DNA from: Sinisalibacter lacisalsi
GTDB lineage: Bacteria > Pseudomonadota > Alphaproteobacteria > Rhodobacterales > Rhodobacteraceae
Assembly: GCF_014640115.1 (NCBI RefSeq)
Contig: NZ_BMGI01000003.1
Span: forward strand, 248,001-312,000
Direction of reading: 5' to 3'
DNA length: 64,000 bases
Both the position numbers and the translations under genes were made by a program. The stretch's first letter is position 1. The number at the start of each line of letters is the position of its first letter. The notes under the pieces are model-generated. The model made no database searches. It saw nothing but the letters and a program-made list of their open reading frames with translations, and had not been told where the DNA came from. This document shows, piece after piece, positions 17,120 through 26,991 of the stretch.

Positions 17120-18772
17120 ATGTCCGAGATTGAACGCGAGGCGATGGAAGTCGATGTGGTGATCGTGGGCGCGGGCCCCGCGGGGCTCTCGGCGGCGATC
17201 CGGCTCAAGCAGATCGACGCGGATCTGAACGTCGTCGTGCTCGAAAAGGGCTCGGAGGTGGGTGCGCATATCCTCTCGGGCGCGGTGCTCGACCCGGTCG
17301 GGCTCGACCGGCTGATCCCCGACTGGAAAGACAAGGGCGCGCCGGTGAAAACCGGGGTGACCGACGACGAATTCCTGATGCTGAGCGAAAGCGGGGGCTT
17401 TTCCATTCCCACCTGGCCGATGCCGCCGCTGATGTCGAACCACGGCGCCTATATCGTCTCGATGGGCAACGTGGCGCGCTGGCTCGGCGAGCAGGCCGAG
17501 GCGCTGGGGGTGGAGATCTACCCCGGCATGTCGTGCTCCGAACTGGTCTGCGACCCCGAGACCGGTGCGGTCAAGGGCGTGGTCGCCGGCGAGTTCGGCA
17601 AGAACCCCGATGGCACCCCCGGCCCGGCCTACGAACCGGGCATGGAGCTCCTGGGCAAATACGTGTTCCTCGCCGAGGGGGTGCGCGGTTCGCTCGCCAA
17701 GCAGGTGATGAGCAAGTTCGAGCTGTGCAAGGGCCGTGATCTGCCGAAGTTCGGCATCGGGATGAAAGAGATCTGGGAGATCGACCCGGCGAAGCACAAG
17801 GAAGGCACCGTCACCCACACCATGGGCTGGCCGCTCGGCAAGAACGCCTCCGGCGGCGGCTTCATCTACCATGCCGAGAACAACCAGCTTTTCCTCGGCC
17901 TCGTGGTGCACCTGAACTACCAGAACCCGCACCTGCATCCCTACATGGAATTCCAGCGGCTCAAGCACCACCCGAAGGTGGCCGAACTGCTCGAAGGCGG
18001 CAAGCGCGTGGCCTACGGCGCGCGGGCGATCTCGGCGGGCGGCTACCAGTCGATGCCCAAGGCCGCCTTTCCGGGCGGCGCGCTGCTCGGCGACAACGTG
18101 GGGCTGGTGAACTACGCCCGGATCAAGGGCAACCACAACGCGATGCTTTCGGGCATCGCGGCGGCCGAGGCGGCGGCCGAGGCGATCAAGGCCGGCCGCT
18201 CGGGCGACGTGCTGGAGGCCTACGAGAGCGAATTGCGCAGCGGCGACGTGGCGCGCGATCTCAAGCCGGTGCGCAACGTCAAGCCGCTGATGACCAAGCT
18301 CGGGCTCCGGCTCGGCCTGATGGTCTCCGGCTTCGACATGTGGTTTCAGACGATCTTCAAGACCTCGCTGTTCGGCACGCTGAAGCACGGCAAGTCCGAC
18401 GCCGCGGCCACCGGGCTCGCGAAGGATTTCCCGAAGATCGACTATCCCAAGCCCGACGGCACGCTCAGCTTCGACCGGCTGACCAACGTGAGCTTCTCGG
18501 CCACCAACCACGAGGAAAGCCAGCCCTGCCACCTGATCCTGAAAGATCCCGAGCTGCCGATCGCGCTCAACCTGCCGGAGTTCGACGAGCCGGCGCAGCG
18601 CTATTGCCCGGCGGGGGTTTACGAAGTCGTCCAGAGCGAGGCCGGGCCGAAATTCCAGATCAACTTCCAGAACTGCGTGCACTGCAAGACCTGTGACATC
18701 AAGGATCCGCACCAGAACATCACCTGGACGGTGCCGCAGGGTGGCGACGGGCCGAATTATCCCAACATGTGA
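17120..18772 (+). CDS. Electron transfer flavoprotein-ubiquinone oxidoreductase (ETF-QO)
   Basis: This 550-residue membrane-associated flavoprotein passes electrons from ETF to ubiquinone, linking acyl-CoA and amine dehydrogenases to the respiratory chain. It has an N-terminal FAD dinucleotide fold ([19 protein letters not shown]) and the ubiquinone-binding region around GGGFIYHAENNQLFLG. The C-terminal 4Fe-4S domain carries YCPAGVYE and NCVHCKTCDIKDP, supplying the four cysteines. Length is as expected (about 550). The acyl-CoA dehydrogenase at 52.2-53.9 kb would depend on this route. GAGGAGGGAAACC precedes the ATG. Confidence 0.96.
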   Translation: MSEIEREAMEVDVVIVGAGPAGLSAAIRLKQIDADLNVVVLEKGSEVGAHILSGAVLDPVGLDRLIPDWKDKGAPVKTGVTDDEFLMLSESGGFSIPTWPMPPLMSNHGAYIVSMGNVARWLGEQAEALGVEIYPGMSCSELVCDPETGAVKGVVAGEFGKNPDGTPGPAYEPGMELLGKYVFLAEGVRGSLAKQVMSKFELCKGRDLPKFGIGMKEIWEIDPAKHKEGTVTHTMGWPLGKNASGGGFIYHAENNQLFLGLVVHLNYQNPHLHPYMEFQRLKHHPKVAELLEGGKRVAYGARAISAGGYQSMPKAAFPGGALLGDNVGLVNYARIKGNHNAMLSGIAAAEAAAEAIKAGRSGDVLEAYESELRSGDVARDLKPVRNVKPLMTKLGLRLGLMVSGFDMWFQTIFKTSLFGTLKHGKSDAAATGLAKDFPKIDYPKPDGTLSFDRLTNVSFSATNHEESQPCHLILKDPELPIALNLPEFDEPAQRYCPAGVYEVVQSEAGPKFQINFQNCVHCKTCDIKDPHQNITWTVPQGGDGPNYPNM

Positions 18773-18874
18773 GGCGGGTTGCCACGGCCCGGCTTCACGC
18801 AACCGTCAGTGCGGCGATGCACGCGGCGCATTGAACCACCGCGCCCGTCCCATTAGGTTGCCGGTGACGCATTC

Positions 18875-20596
18875 GTGACGGAGCTTCCCTTGCCGCATTC
18901 CCGTATCGCCCGAGCGCTTGGCCTGTCCGTATTCGTGCTGGGGCTCGCAACCGCCCCGATGCGGGCGGATGACGGGCTGGCCGGGGCCTATCTCGCGGCG
19001 CGCTCCGCCGATCAAAACGCGGATTACGTGTCTGTTGTCGAGTATGGCACGCGGGCGCTCGCGGCCGATCCGGAAAACACCGGGCTGATGGAAGGGCTTA
19101 TCATCGCCCAGATCGGGCTAGGCAGGATCGGCGACGCGGTGCCGGTGGCGCGCAGGCTCGACGGGCTGACCGAGGCCAACCAGGTTGCCGAACTCGTTCT
19201 GCTGGCCGATGCGATGCAGCGCGAAGACTGGGATGGCGTCGTGGCCCAGATCGAAGGCGGCGCCTCCGTCGGCGGATTCCTCGACCAGATGATCGAAGCG
19301 TGGGCGCTCATCGGCGCCGGCCAGATGAGCCGCGCACTCGCGCTGTTCGATGATCTGGCAAGTGATCCCGGCACCCGGCAGGCGGCCTTGATCCAGAAGG
19401 CGCTCGCGCTTGCGCTGGTGGGCGATCACGAAGGCTCGGCGCAGATTTTTTCGGGCGAGGAAGAAGTCTTGAACCTCAATCGCGCGGGCATCGTCGCCTA
19501 TGCGCAGGTTCTGAGCCAGCTGGAGCGCAATCCCGATGCGGTCTCGCTTCTCGAAACGGCTTTTCCCGATACCAACGATGCCGAGCTCATCACCCTTCGC
19601 GATGAGCTTGCGGCGGGCAAACCGATCGCCTTCAACGCGGTCGCCGGCCCGCGCGAGGGGCTTGGGCACCTGTTCTACGAGGTTGCGGATTCGCTTGCGG
19701 GCGAAACAGATCCGGGGCTGGTTCTGATCTATGCCCGGATTGCGGAGTATCTTGAACCCACCACCATCGGCGCCACCCTGATCGCGGCGTCCGTGCTCGA
19801 GGAAATGGACAACCACGCGCTGGCGGCGGATGCCTATGCGACGGTGCCGGCGGATCACCAGGCCTATCCCCAGGCCCAACTCGGGCGCGCAACGGCGCTG
19901 CGCCGGATGAACCGGGTGGAAGAGGTGATCGCGGTGCTGAGCGATCTGGTCGCCGAGCGGCCTGAACTCGCCCTCGCCCATGCCGCGCTGGGCGATACCT
20001 ATCGCTTCGAGCAACGCTTCGCCGAGGCGCAGCCCCATTACGACGCGGCCATCGCGCTCTACGACGAAGATCGTCCGGCGCAATGGTCGGTCTATTTCGC
20101 GCGCGGGATCACGTTCGAGCGGGCAGGGCGCTGGGACGAGGCGGAACGGGATTTCCGCAAGGCGCTGGAGCTGTTTCCCGATCAGCCCTCGGTTCTGAAC
20201 TACCTGGGCTATTCCTACGTGGAACGGCGCGAAAACCTAGACGAGGCGCTCGACATGATCCAGCGTGCCGTCGCCGAACGGCCCTATGATGGCTATATCC
20301 GCGACAGTCTCGGCTGGGTCTACTACCGCCTCGGGCGCTACCAGGAAGCGGTCGAGGAAATGGAACGGGCGGTGGAGCTGATGCCGATCGACCCGGTGCT
20401 GAACGATCACCTTGGCGATACCTACTGGTCGGTCGGGCGTGTTCGCGAGGCGCGGTTCCAATGGAAACGCGCGCTTTCCTTCGTGACCGACGAAACCAAT
20501 CTCGAAGAGCTCAAACCCGACCGTATCCGGCGCAAGCTTGAGGTCGGGCTCGACGTGGTGCTCGAAGAAGAAGGCGGGGAGCCGCTCACGCGATGA
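18875..20596 (+). CDS. Secreted tetratricopeptide-repeat protein
   Basis: The 573-residue protein has an N-terminal signal peptide (IARALGLSVFVLGLATAPMRA) and many TPR units. The clearest are in the C-terminal half (ALGDTYRFEQRFAEAQPHYD; GITFERAGRWDEAERDFRKA; LGWVYYRLGRYQEAVEEMER). TPR superhelices bind partner proteins, here presumably in the periplasm. The start is a GTG at 18875. The stop overlaps ispE by 4 nt, an arrangement common in related genomes, so the two are translationally coupled. The specific partner is unknown. Confidence 0.88.
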   Translation: MTELPLPHSRIARALGLSVFVLGLATAPMRADDGLAGAYLAARSADQNADYVSVVEYGTRALAADPENTGLMEGLIIAQIGLGRIGDAVPVARRLDGLTEANQVAELVLLADAMQREDWDGVVAQIEGGASVGGFLDQMIEAWALIGAGQMSRALALFDDLASDPGTRQAALIQKALALALVGDHEGSAQIFSGEEEVLNLNRAGIVAYAQVLSQLERNPDAVSLLETAFPDTNDAELITLRDELAAGKPIAFNAVAGPREGLGHLFYEVADSLAGETDPGLVLIYARIAEYLEPTTIGATLIAASVLEEMDNHALAADAYATVPADHQAYPQAQLGRATALRRMNRVEEVIAVLSDLVAERPELALAHAALGDTYRFEQRFAEAQPHYDAAIALYDEDRPAQWSVYFARGITFERAGRWDEAERDFRKALELFPDQPSVLNYLGYSYVERRENLDEALDMIQRAVAERPYDGYIRDSLGWVYYRLGRYQEAVEEMERAVELMPIDPVLNDHLGDTYWSVGRVREARFQWKRALSFVTDETNLEELKPDRIRRKLEVGLDVVLEEEGGEPLTR

Positions 20597-21420
20597 TGAC
20601 GAAAACCTTCGCCGCCGCCAAGATCAACCTCACCCTGCACGTGACCGGACAGCGGCCCGACGGCTATCACCTGCTCGACAGCCTGGTGATGTTCGCCGAT
20701 GTCGGCGACCGGGTGCGCCTTGAGCCTGCCGACGCCATCTCGCTCGAGGTGAAGGGGCCCATGGCCGCAGGTGTGCCCGCCGACGCGTCCAACCTCGTCT
20801 GGAAGGCGGCGGCGCTCTACGATCTTCCGGTGGCGATCACGCTGGAAAAACATCTGCCCACGGCGGGCGGGCTTGGGGGTGGATCCTCCGATGCGGCGGC
20901 GACGCTGTTCGCCATGGTCGATCTCACCGGCAACACCACGATGCCCGAGGGCACGACCGGGCTTGGCGCCGACGTGCGGGTTTGCCTCGCGCGGCAGGCG
21001 GCGCGGATGCGCGGGATCGGCGAAGATGTGCAGCCGGTAGAGGGCGTGCCGGAACTGCACGCGGTTCTCGCCAACCCCGGCGTGGCAATGTCGACGCCCG
21101 AGGTGTTCGCGGCGCTGGACGAGAAGCAAAACGACCCGATGCCAAAGCGCATCCCGCGCTGGCGCGGGGCGTGGTCGGCGATCGACTGGATCTCGAAGCA
21201 GCGCAACGATCTGCAGGCGCCGGCGCTGAAGCTCGCGCCGGTGATCGGCGATGTGCTCGCGGCGCTCTCGGCCCTTCCGGGCGCGCGCATGGCGCGGATG
21301 TCGGGTTCGGGGGCGACCTGCTTCGCCCTGTTCGAAGACCGAGGCGAGGCCGACGCGGCGGCGGATGATCTCGCCGATGCCCACCCCGATTGGTGGGTCA
21401 CGGCGGCCACGCTGCGCTGA
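20593..21420 (+). CDS. ispE: 4-diphosphocytidyl-2-C-methyl-D-erythritol kinase
   Basis: IspE phosphorylates CDP-methylerythritol in the MEP pathway of isoprenoid synthesis. The 275-residue GHMP kinase begins KTFAAAKINLTLHVTGQRPD, with the ATP loop HLPTAGGLGGGSSDAAATL and the C-terminal SGSGATCFALFEDR motif. It starts within an ATGA overlap with the TPR gene. Length is in the normal range (about 280). Confidence 0.96.
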   Translation: MMTKTFAAAKINLTLHVTGQRPDGYHLLDSLVMFADVGDRVRLEPADAISLEVKGPMAAGVPADASNLVWKAAALYDLPVAITLEKHLPTAGGLGGGSSDAAATLFAMVDLTGNTTMPEGTTGLGADVRVCLARQAARMRGIGEDVQPVEGVPELHAVLANPGVAMSTPEVFAALDEKQNDPMPKRIPRWRGAWSAIDWISKQRNDLQAPALKLAPVIGDVLAALSALPGARMARMSGSGATCFALFEDRGEADAAADDLADAHPDWWVTAATLR

Positions 21421-22177
21421 GGCCGGTCGCGGCACAAGTTTTCGGCAAAATCGGCTCAGCCCGGACGCGACGGTTTTCCCGGCGCAACCCGGTGACGTTC
21501 CGGGGCGCGATGCGGGTGGGCCACAACGTGGTGGCATGTGTTGTGAAGGGCACGCTCCCGCCGTGGATCATGCCCTTCACCAACCGTTCCGGCGCCCGGC
21601 CGCCGATCATGCGCCGGGTGCTGCGGGCAACCGCTTCTCGCAGAAGCCGATGACCGGGAGTTTGCCCACCGTTTGCATCCCTTCCCCGGACGCTTTCGGG
21701 TGCATATGCGACGGGGGGCGGGAACGGGGAATTTTCCGAAATCCAGGCGCGACTGCCTGGTGAATGTTTTGAACTGGCGCGATCGTCACGGCTTTTGCGT
21801 TGTTATCGATCGTGCGAGTTCTGGTGTCGGGCGCGACGTGCACGTTTTGCGCGTTCATCCGTGATTTCGTGATCACAATATTGGAAAGCGCGCCCAGCAG
21901 CAGCCAAACCATTCACCGTTCCCTGATCCTGTCCTGCTCGACAGGTTGTTGCCGCGTTCCGGGTGGATGGCCCGGCCAACGAACTTATCAACATTTAGGC
22001 AGAAGTTCGCGAATTCGTCAATATGAAGGGTTGACCTCATCGGATTTCGCACTAAAGCGCAAAAAGTGAGTCGCGCCAATGGGTTGACTCCGTCAGGCCC
22101 GGCCGTCACCACCCCTCGGCCAAAAGTTTTTTTCGTGATCACAAATCTGAACGCGCGAAAAACCGCGCAAGGCCGCC
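21421..22177. other. 757-bp unexplained intergenic region between ispE and folC 3' ends
   Basis: ispE and folC converge here, so no promoter is needed, yet the gap is long. Two exact copies of the 14-mer TTTCGTGATCACAA (21865-21878 and 22131-22144) contain the palindrome GTGATCAC. Two similar GGGTTGAC segments lie at 22028 and 22081. The part from 21770 to 22070 is richer in A+T than the surroundings. An open frame on the minus strand (21607-21912) starts MVWLLLGALSNIVI, but I see no family match. The region may hold a small gene, an sRNA or a decayed gene. Confidence 0.5.
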
Positions 22178-23452
22178 TCAGCCGTTCTCGCGCAGCACGC
22201 GGCCGGCGAGGTAGAGCGAGCCGCAAATCAGGATGCGCGCGTTCGGTTCCTCGGCCGTAATCGCCGCAATGGCCTGGCCAAGATCGGCGGCCGTTCGGCT
22301 GTGATGTCCGGTGTCGGTGGCGATGCGGGCGGTCTCCTCGGCGGAGAGCGTGGCGGCTTCGCCGGGGATCGAGACCGCGGTGAGGCTCACAGCCTGCCCG
22401 GCGAGGGGGCGCATGAACCCGGCCACGTCCTTGGTGTTGAGCATGCCGCAAACCAGATGCGTGGGGCGCGGCGGCATGGTTTCGAGCACCCGCGCGAGCA
22501 TTTCACCGGCCGCCGGGTTGTGCCCGCCGTCGAGCCAGAGCTCGGCCGCGCCTGCCGCTACGACGAGGGGCCCGCTGCGCAGCCGCTGCATCCGCGCGGG
22601 CCAGGTTGCATCGCGCATGGCCGCTTCGCAGGCGGCCTCCTCGAAGCCCAGCGCGCGCAGCGCCGCCAACGCGGCACCGGCGTTTTGCACCTGGTGGTCG
22701 CCGATCAGCGCGGGGCGCGGCAGGTCGACCAGCCCGGATTCGTCCTGAAACACCAGCCGCCCGCGCTCTTCCCACACCTGCCAATGCTGGCCATGGGCGA
22801 GCACCGGCGCGCCCAACCGGGCGGCCTGCCGTTCAATCACCTCGAGGGCCGCCTCCTGCTGCGGTCCCACCACCACCGGCACGCCCGGCTTGATGATGCC
22901 CGCCTTCTCGAAGGCGATCTTCTCGATCGTGTCGCCCAGAAACTGGGTATGGTCGATCGAGACCGGGGTGATCACGGTGATCGCCGGCTTTTTGATCACG
23001 TTGGTCGCGTCGAGCCGCCCGCCAAGCCCGACTTCGAGCAGGGTGTAGTCGGCGGGCGTTTCGGCGAAGGCGAGCAGGGCCGCCACCGTGGTGATCTCGA
23101 AATAGGTGATGCTCTCGCCACCGTTCGCGGTCTCGCAGCGGTCGAGCACCTGCGCGAGGTGGTCTTCCGAAATCAGATTGCCGGCAAGGCGGATGCGCTC
23201 GTGAAAGCGCGCGAGGTGCGGCGAGGTATAGGCGTGGGCGGTAAGCCCCCCGCCCTCGATCCCGGCGCGGATCATCGCCAGCGTCGAGCCCTTGCCGTTG
23301 GTGCCCGCGATATGCACAACAGGTGGCAGGCGCCGCTCGGGGTGGCCGACGGCCTCGAGCAGCCGCCAGACCCGGTCGAGCGTGAGGTCGATCACCTTGG
23401 GGTGAAGCGACATCATCCGGTCGAGGATGACGTCGGAATCGGGCCGACTCAC
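22178..23452 (-). CDS. folC: Bifunctional folylpolyglutamate synthase/dihydrofolate synthase
   Basis: FolC adds L-glutamate to dihydropteroate and then to tetrahydrofolate. The 424-residue product has the ATP loop [15 protein letters not shown], the [14 protein letters not shown] substrate segment, [11 protein letters not shown] and the C-terminal domain with [12 protein letters not shown]. It overlaps the accD stop by 4 nt, giving the accD-folC operon known from many Proteobacteria. Confidence 0.96.
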   Translation of the reverse strand: MSRPDSDVILDRMMSLHPKVIDLTLDRVWRLLEAVGHPERRLPPVVHIAGTNGKGSTLAMIRAGIEGGGLTAHAYTSPHLARFHERIRLAGNLISEDHLAQVLDRCETANGGESITYFEITTVAALLAFAETPADYTLLEVGLGGRLDATNVIKKPAITVITPVSIDHTQFLGDTIEKIAFEKAGIIKPGVPVVVGPQQEAALEVIERQAARLGAPVLAHGQHWQVWEERGRLVFQDESGLVDLPRPALIGDHQVQNAGAALAALRALGFEEAACEAAMRDATWPARMQRLRSGPLVVAAGAAELWLDGGHNPAAGEMLARVLETMPPRPTHLVCGMLNTKDVAGFMRPLAGQAVSLTAVSIPGEAATLSAEETARIATDTGHHSRTAADLGQAIAAITAEEPNARILICGSLYLAGRVLRENG

Positions 23453-24387
23453 TCTTTTTTCGCCTCTTTGGTCGACGGCTCTTTCGCCGGCGCGGGCAAT
23501 GTCGTTTCCGGCGCCGGGAGGTCGCCGCGCACGGCGGGGCTCTGCTTGAGCAGCATCCGCAGGATCGTCACCAATTCGTCCTTGAGGTCCTTGCGGTGGC
23601 TCACCCGGTCGAGCATCCCGTGGTCGAGCAGGTATTCGGCGCGCTGGAAGCCCTCGGGCAGTTTTTCGCGGATGGTCTGCTCGATCACGCGCGGGCCGGC
23701 AAAGCAGATCAGCGCGTTAGGCTCGGCGATCTGAACGTCGCCCAGCATCGCATAGGAAGCCGTGACGCCGCCGGTGGTGGGATGGGTGAGCACCACGATG
23801 TAAGGCAGGCCCGCTTCCTTCACCATGTCGACGGCGACGGTGGTGCGCGGCATCTGCATCAGGCTGAGGATTCCCTCCTGCATCCGTGCGCCGCCGGCGG
23901 CGGAAAACAGCACGAACGGACGGCGGAGCGCCACGGCGCGTTCGGCCGCGGCGATGATCGCGTTGCCCACGTACATGCCCATCGAGCCGCCCATGAACGA
24001 GAAATCCTGCGCCGCGGCCACGATCGGGGTCCGCCCGATCTCACCCTCGGCCACCAGCATGGCTTCCTTTTCGCCGGTGGATTTCTGCGCGGCCTTGAGC
24101 CGGTCGGGGTAGCGCTTCTGGTCCTTGAAGTGCAGCGGATCGGTCACCGGTGTCGGCACCTCGACCTCGACAAAAATGCCACCATCGAACAACGCCTGGA
24201 AACGGTCGCGCGGGGTGATGGCCATGTGATGGTCGCAGGCGGTGCAGACGTGAAGGTTCTGCTCGAGCTCGCGGTGGAACAGCATCTGGCCGCACTCGGG
24301 ACACTTGATCCAGAGGTTTTCGGGCACCTCGCGGCGCGAAAACAGCGAATTGATCCGGGGCCGGACGTAGTTGGAGATCCAGTTCAT
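23449..24387 (-). CDS. accD: Acetyl-CoA carboxylase carboxyltransferase subunit beta
   Basis: AccD completes the carboxyltransferase with AccA (1821-2783). The 312-residue protein has the N-terminal zinc ribbon (two CxxC pairs in [10 protein letters not shown] and VCTACDHHM) and the crotonase-like carboxyltransferase core ([32 protein letters not shown]). The C-terminus carries an acidic/proline tail ([15 protein letters not shown]). Length is usual. The gene leads the accD-folC operon. Confidence 0.97.
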   Translation of the reverse strand: MNWISNYVRPRINSLFSRREVPENLWIKCPECGQMLFHRELEQNLHVCTACDHHMAITPRDRFQALFDGGIFVEVEVPTPVTDPLHFKDQKRYPDRLKAAQKSTGEKEAMLVAEGEIGRTPIVAAAQDFSFMGGSMGMYVGNAIIAAAERAVALRRPFVLFSAAGGARMQEGILSLMQMPRTTVAVDMVKEAGLPYIVVLTHPTTGGVTASYAMLGDVQIAEPNALICFAGPRVIEQTIREKLPEGFQRAEYLLDHGMLDRVSHRKDLKDELVTILRMLLKQSPAVRGDLPAPETTLPAPAKEPSTKEAKKE

Positions 24388-24415
24388 AAGACTTCCTCGG
24401 ACTGACTGGCCCTAC

Positions 24416-25336
24416 CTAAGCCGAGGGGCCGGTATTTGCAATCGGGCGATGGCGGTTCATCCAGCGCCACCAGGCGAGAAAAACGAGCGCGGTGACGAGC
24501 GTCTGGGTCAGGATCGAATAGGTCATGTAGCCCGAGGCCAGCGGCACCTCCGCCACGAACAGCGAGAAGCCTTCGAGCGAGCCGGAAATGCCGATCAGGG
24601 CGAGGGCCGCGTTGTTGCCGAAGTGCAGCCCCACCGCCGCGCCGAGATTGCCGGTGCGCAGGGTGATGAAGGCGGCGAGCGTGCCCATCACGGTAGCGTT
24701 GAGCACATAGGCCAGTGCGTTGGCCATGCCGTATACCCCGGGCTGGAAATGCAGCAGCCCAAAGACGAGTGAGGGCGCAACGCCCCAGACCAGCGCCGAG
24801 CGGAACCGGGCCCGCAACTGCTGCAGCAGGTAGCCGCGAAACAAGGCTTCCTCGGCGAAGACCTGCACGAAGATCAGCGCCAGCGCGGGCAGGAGCCCTG
24901 CCAGCCACGGCCAAAGCGGTGCGACCTGACGCAACTTCGGCGCGGCGCCTTCCGGCAGCAGGAGATGCTCGAGCCCCATCAGCGCGTAGAGCACGGTAGC
25001 GAGCCCCAGCATCACCCCCGCGCCGAGTGCCATGTGCCGGAGGTTCAGCCGCCGGGTGGGGCCGAACAGGCTTGTGTAGCCCCGCCGATGCAGCAAGGGC
25101 AGCACCAGCGCGAGACCGAGATGAAACCCGAGGAACCCGGCGAAAAACACCGCTGCCGCGGCCCAGGTGTTGCCCTGGGCGACGAGGCCGGGCGGCTGGC
25201 CGAGCAGCCATGCGCCGCCGAGGACAAGCACGAAGGAGGCCGCGAGCCAGATCGCCATGACGATCACAAACCCAAGCGCCGTGCGCCAGAGTTGAACCCG
25301 GGGCAGGGCCGGTTGCCAGAACGGGGGCTGGGTCAT
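24416..25336 (-). CDS. CPBP-family intramembrane glutamic endopeptidase
   Basis: The 306-residue integral membrane protein has about eight hydrophobic helices and the CPBP/Abi signature: FAEEALFRGYLLQQL (EExxxR), then FGLLHFQPG and VGLHFGNN, supplying the glutamates, arginine and histidines of the active site. Family members cleave prenylated proteins or bacteriocin-related peptides inside the membrane; the substrate here is unknown. It is a separate unit 28 nt upstream of accD on the same strand. Confidence 0.87.
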   Translation of the reverse strand: MTQPPFWQPALPRVQLWRTALGFVIVMAIWLAASFVLVLGGAWLLGQPPGLVAQGNTWAAAAVFFAGFLGFHLGLALVLPLLHRRGYTSLFGPTRRLNLRHMALGAGVMLGLATVLYALMGLEHLLLPEGAAPKLRQVAPLWPWLAGLLPALALIFVQVFAEEALFRGYLLQQLRARFRSALVWGVAPSLVFGLLHFQPGVYGMANALAYVLNATVMGTLAAFITLRTGNLGAAVGLHFGNNAALALIGISGSLEGFSLFVAEVPLASGYMTYSILTQTLVTALVFLAWWRWMNRHRPIANTGPSA

Positions 25337-25461
25337 CGTGGTGCCTCATGGGTTGCGCCGGTTCCAGATTGCCGCCGCGGGCCGGCGCCGTCCAGCGGGT
25401 TGCGCCACACCGGGTGCTGACTTACTCCTAGACCAACGCATGACAAAGGGGGAGAGCAGGC

Positions 25462-26151
25462 GTGGCTGGCGTTGGATTGCGGGTTGCCTTGGGGTTCACG
25501 GTGATGCTGGCGGGCTGTTCCGATGGCGTGCGCGGGGCGTCCACCCAAAGCACGGCGCGCGGCACCCCGAGCGTGCAGGTCATGTCGAAATCCTTCACCA
25601 TTTCAGGGCCAAGGGGGTTCTGCATCGACGAAGCCGCGATGCGGGAAACCGCTGCCGGAGCTTTCGTGATGCTGGGCAGTTGCGCCGCGATCTCGGGCAA
25701 CAACCGCGATGCCAAGCCGAGAATACCGGCCGTGCTCACCGCCTCGGTGGCCGCGGCCGAAACGCCGCTCGATGACGCGGGGCTGGATCGGTTGGCGGCG
25801 TTCTTTGCGACCGATGAAGGCCGGTCGACCCTGGCGCGCAGCGAGGATGCTGAAGAGGTCGTGGTGCTCGAACTCTCGCGGGACGACAATCTGGTGCTCG
25901 TCCATGCCCGCGATGGCGCGCGCGCGGGCGACATGGCGGGCGACTACTGGCGCGGCGTGTTCTCCCTTGCCGGCCAGCTCGTCACCGTCACTGTCGCGGG
26001 CTTTCGCGCCGCGCCGCTCGACGAGACCGCGGGCACGAAACTCGCCCGAGACTTCGCCGAGGCGATCCGGCGCGCCAACAGGGCGCCTTCGGAGCGCACA
26101 GCGGTCGGCGGCGGCGGCGGATTGGCGGCGTTTTTCAATCGTTTGCTCTAA
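25462..26151 (+). CDS. Putative lipoprotein of unknown function
   Basis: The 229-residue product starts with a signal sequence ending in the lipobox-like LAGC (about residues 17-20 after a GTG start). Lipid attachment at that cysteine is likely. The mature part has a conserved-looking SFTISGPRGFCIDEAAMRET segment and a glycine-rich C-terminus (VGGGGGLAAFFNRLL). I recognise no domain. GGGGGAGAGC precedes the start. The protein resembles uncharacterised proteins of Rhodobacteraceae. Confidence 0.7.
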   Translation: MAGVGLRVALGFTVMLAGCSDGVRGASTQSTARGTPSVQVMSKSFTISGPRGFCIDEAAMRETAAGAFVMLGSCAAISGNNRDAKPRIPAVLTASVAAAETPLDDAGLDRLAAFFATDEGRSTLARSEDAEEVVVLELSRDDNLVLVHARDGARAGDMAGDYWRGVFSLAGQLVTVTVAGFRAAPLDETAGTKLARDFAEAIRRANRAPSERTAVGGGGGLAAFFNRLL

Positions 26152-26208
26152 AGAAACCTTTTGTTTTAAGTATGGCAACAATCCTGGCTCCAAGGCGATT
26201 CCCTACCC

Positions 26209-26982
26209 ATGGCAAATGGCACTTTCGGTTTTTCCGCCCGCCTGCTGCAGCGGCGCATGATGCGGCGCTGGGAGCGGATCGCGCGGCATGCCGCGCGGAT
26301 GCGGCTGAGCGATCTGCGCCAGGTCCGTTTGCGGGCGCTGGAGATGCGCGCGTTGCTCGACCGGGTGATACACGTCGCTGACAGCCGGCTGACGCTTCCG
26401 TTGATCGGGTCCAAAGCGATCCAGAAGCCGCTCCATTCCGACTGGGCCTGGCGGCCGCCGCTCTGGCGCGGGCCGATCTCGCCGCCCGGGGTGGCGGCGG
26501 CGGAAACGAAAACGACCTTTGGCGACGATGTCACCCTGTTCCACGATTGCCGCATGTCGGAGCTGACGGTGCGACAGGTGCGTAACACGCGCGAGGCCGA
26601 CCTTGCGCCTTACGGGCTGAAGATGGACGTGTTCAACTTCGACGGTTCCTTCCTCTCGCTCGTGATCGAACTGCCGAAAGGTGCGCTGGAGGGGCTCAAG
26701 CGCAAGCACCTCGTGCGGATGACCACGGTGGTCGAATCCGAAAACAATCTCGAGATTTTCGCCCGGCTCAACGTGCGCCACGGGCCGAACACCGAGCAAC
26801 TGGTGCGTGAACTGCCGCTTGGCGAGAGCGAGGTCATGGTGGAATTCGATCTCGCCTATACCAAGCTCAACGAGAAGCGCGTGGAGGCGGCCTGGGTCGA
26901 CCTGATCTTCGAGGGCGTGCGGATGAACCAGGTCATCCTGCGCGATGTGACCTTCAGTCGCCGTCCCCGCGCCGAGCTTTAG
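26209..26982 (+). CDS. DUF6478 family protein
   Basis: The 257-residue protein is rich in arginine in its first 60 residues (LLQRRMMRRWERIARHAARM). It then has a beta-rich region with FGDDVTLFHDCRMSELTVRQ and NFDGSFLSLVIELP, which fits a lectin-like sandwich. I assign it to DUF6478, a family I know mainly from Rhodobacteraceae; function is unknown. The 123-residue gene that follows starts 9 nt after the stop. Confidence 0.7.
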   Translation: MANGTFGFSARLLQRRMMRRWERIARHAARMRLSDLRQVRLRALEMRALLDRVIHVADSRLTLPLIGSKAIQKPLHSDWAWRPPLWRGPISPPGVAAAETKTTFGDDVTLFHDCRMSELTVRQVRNTREADLAPYGLKMDVFNFDGSFLSLVIELPKGALEGLKRKHLVRMTTVVESENNLEIFARLNVRHGPNTEQLVRELPLGESEVMVEFDLAYTKLNEKRVEAAWVDLIFEGVRMNQVILRDVTFSRRPRAEL

Positions 26983-26991
26983 GAGAACACG

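Noticed and set aside
21607-21912. 101-codon minus-strand frame in the ispE-folC gap as a definite gene
   Set aside because: The hydrophobic start is suggestive, but there is no good ribosome-binding site or family match, so I list it only inside the gap entry.
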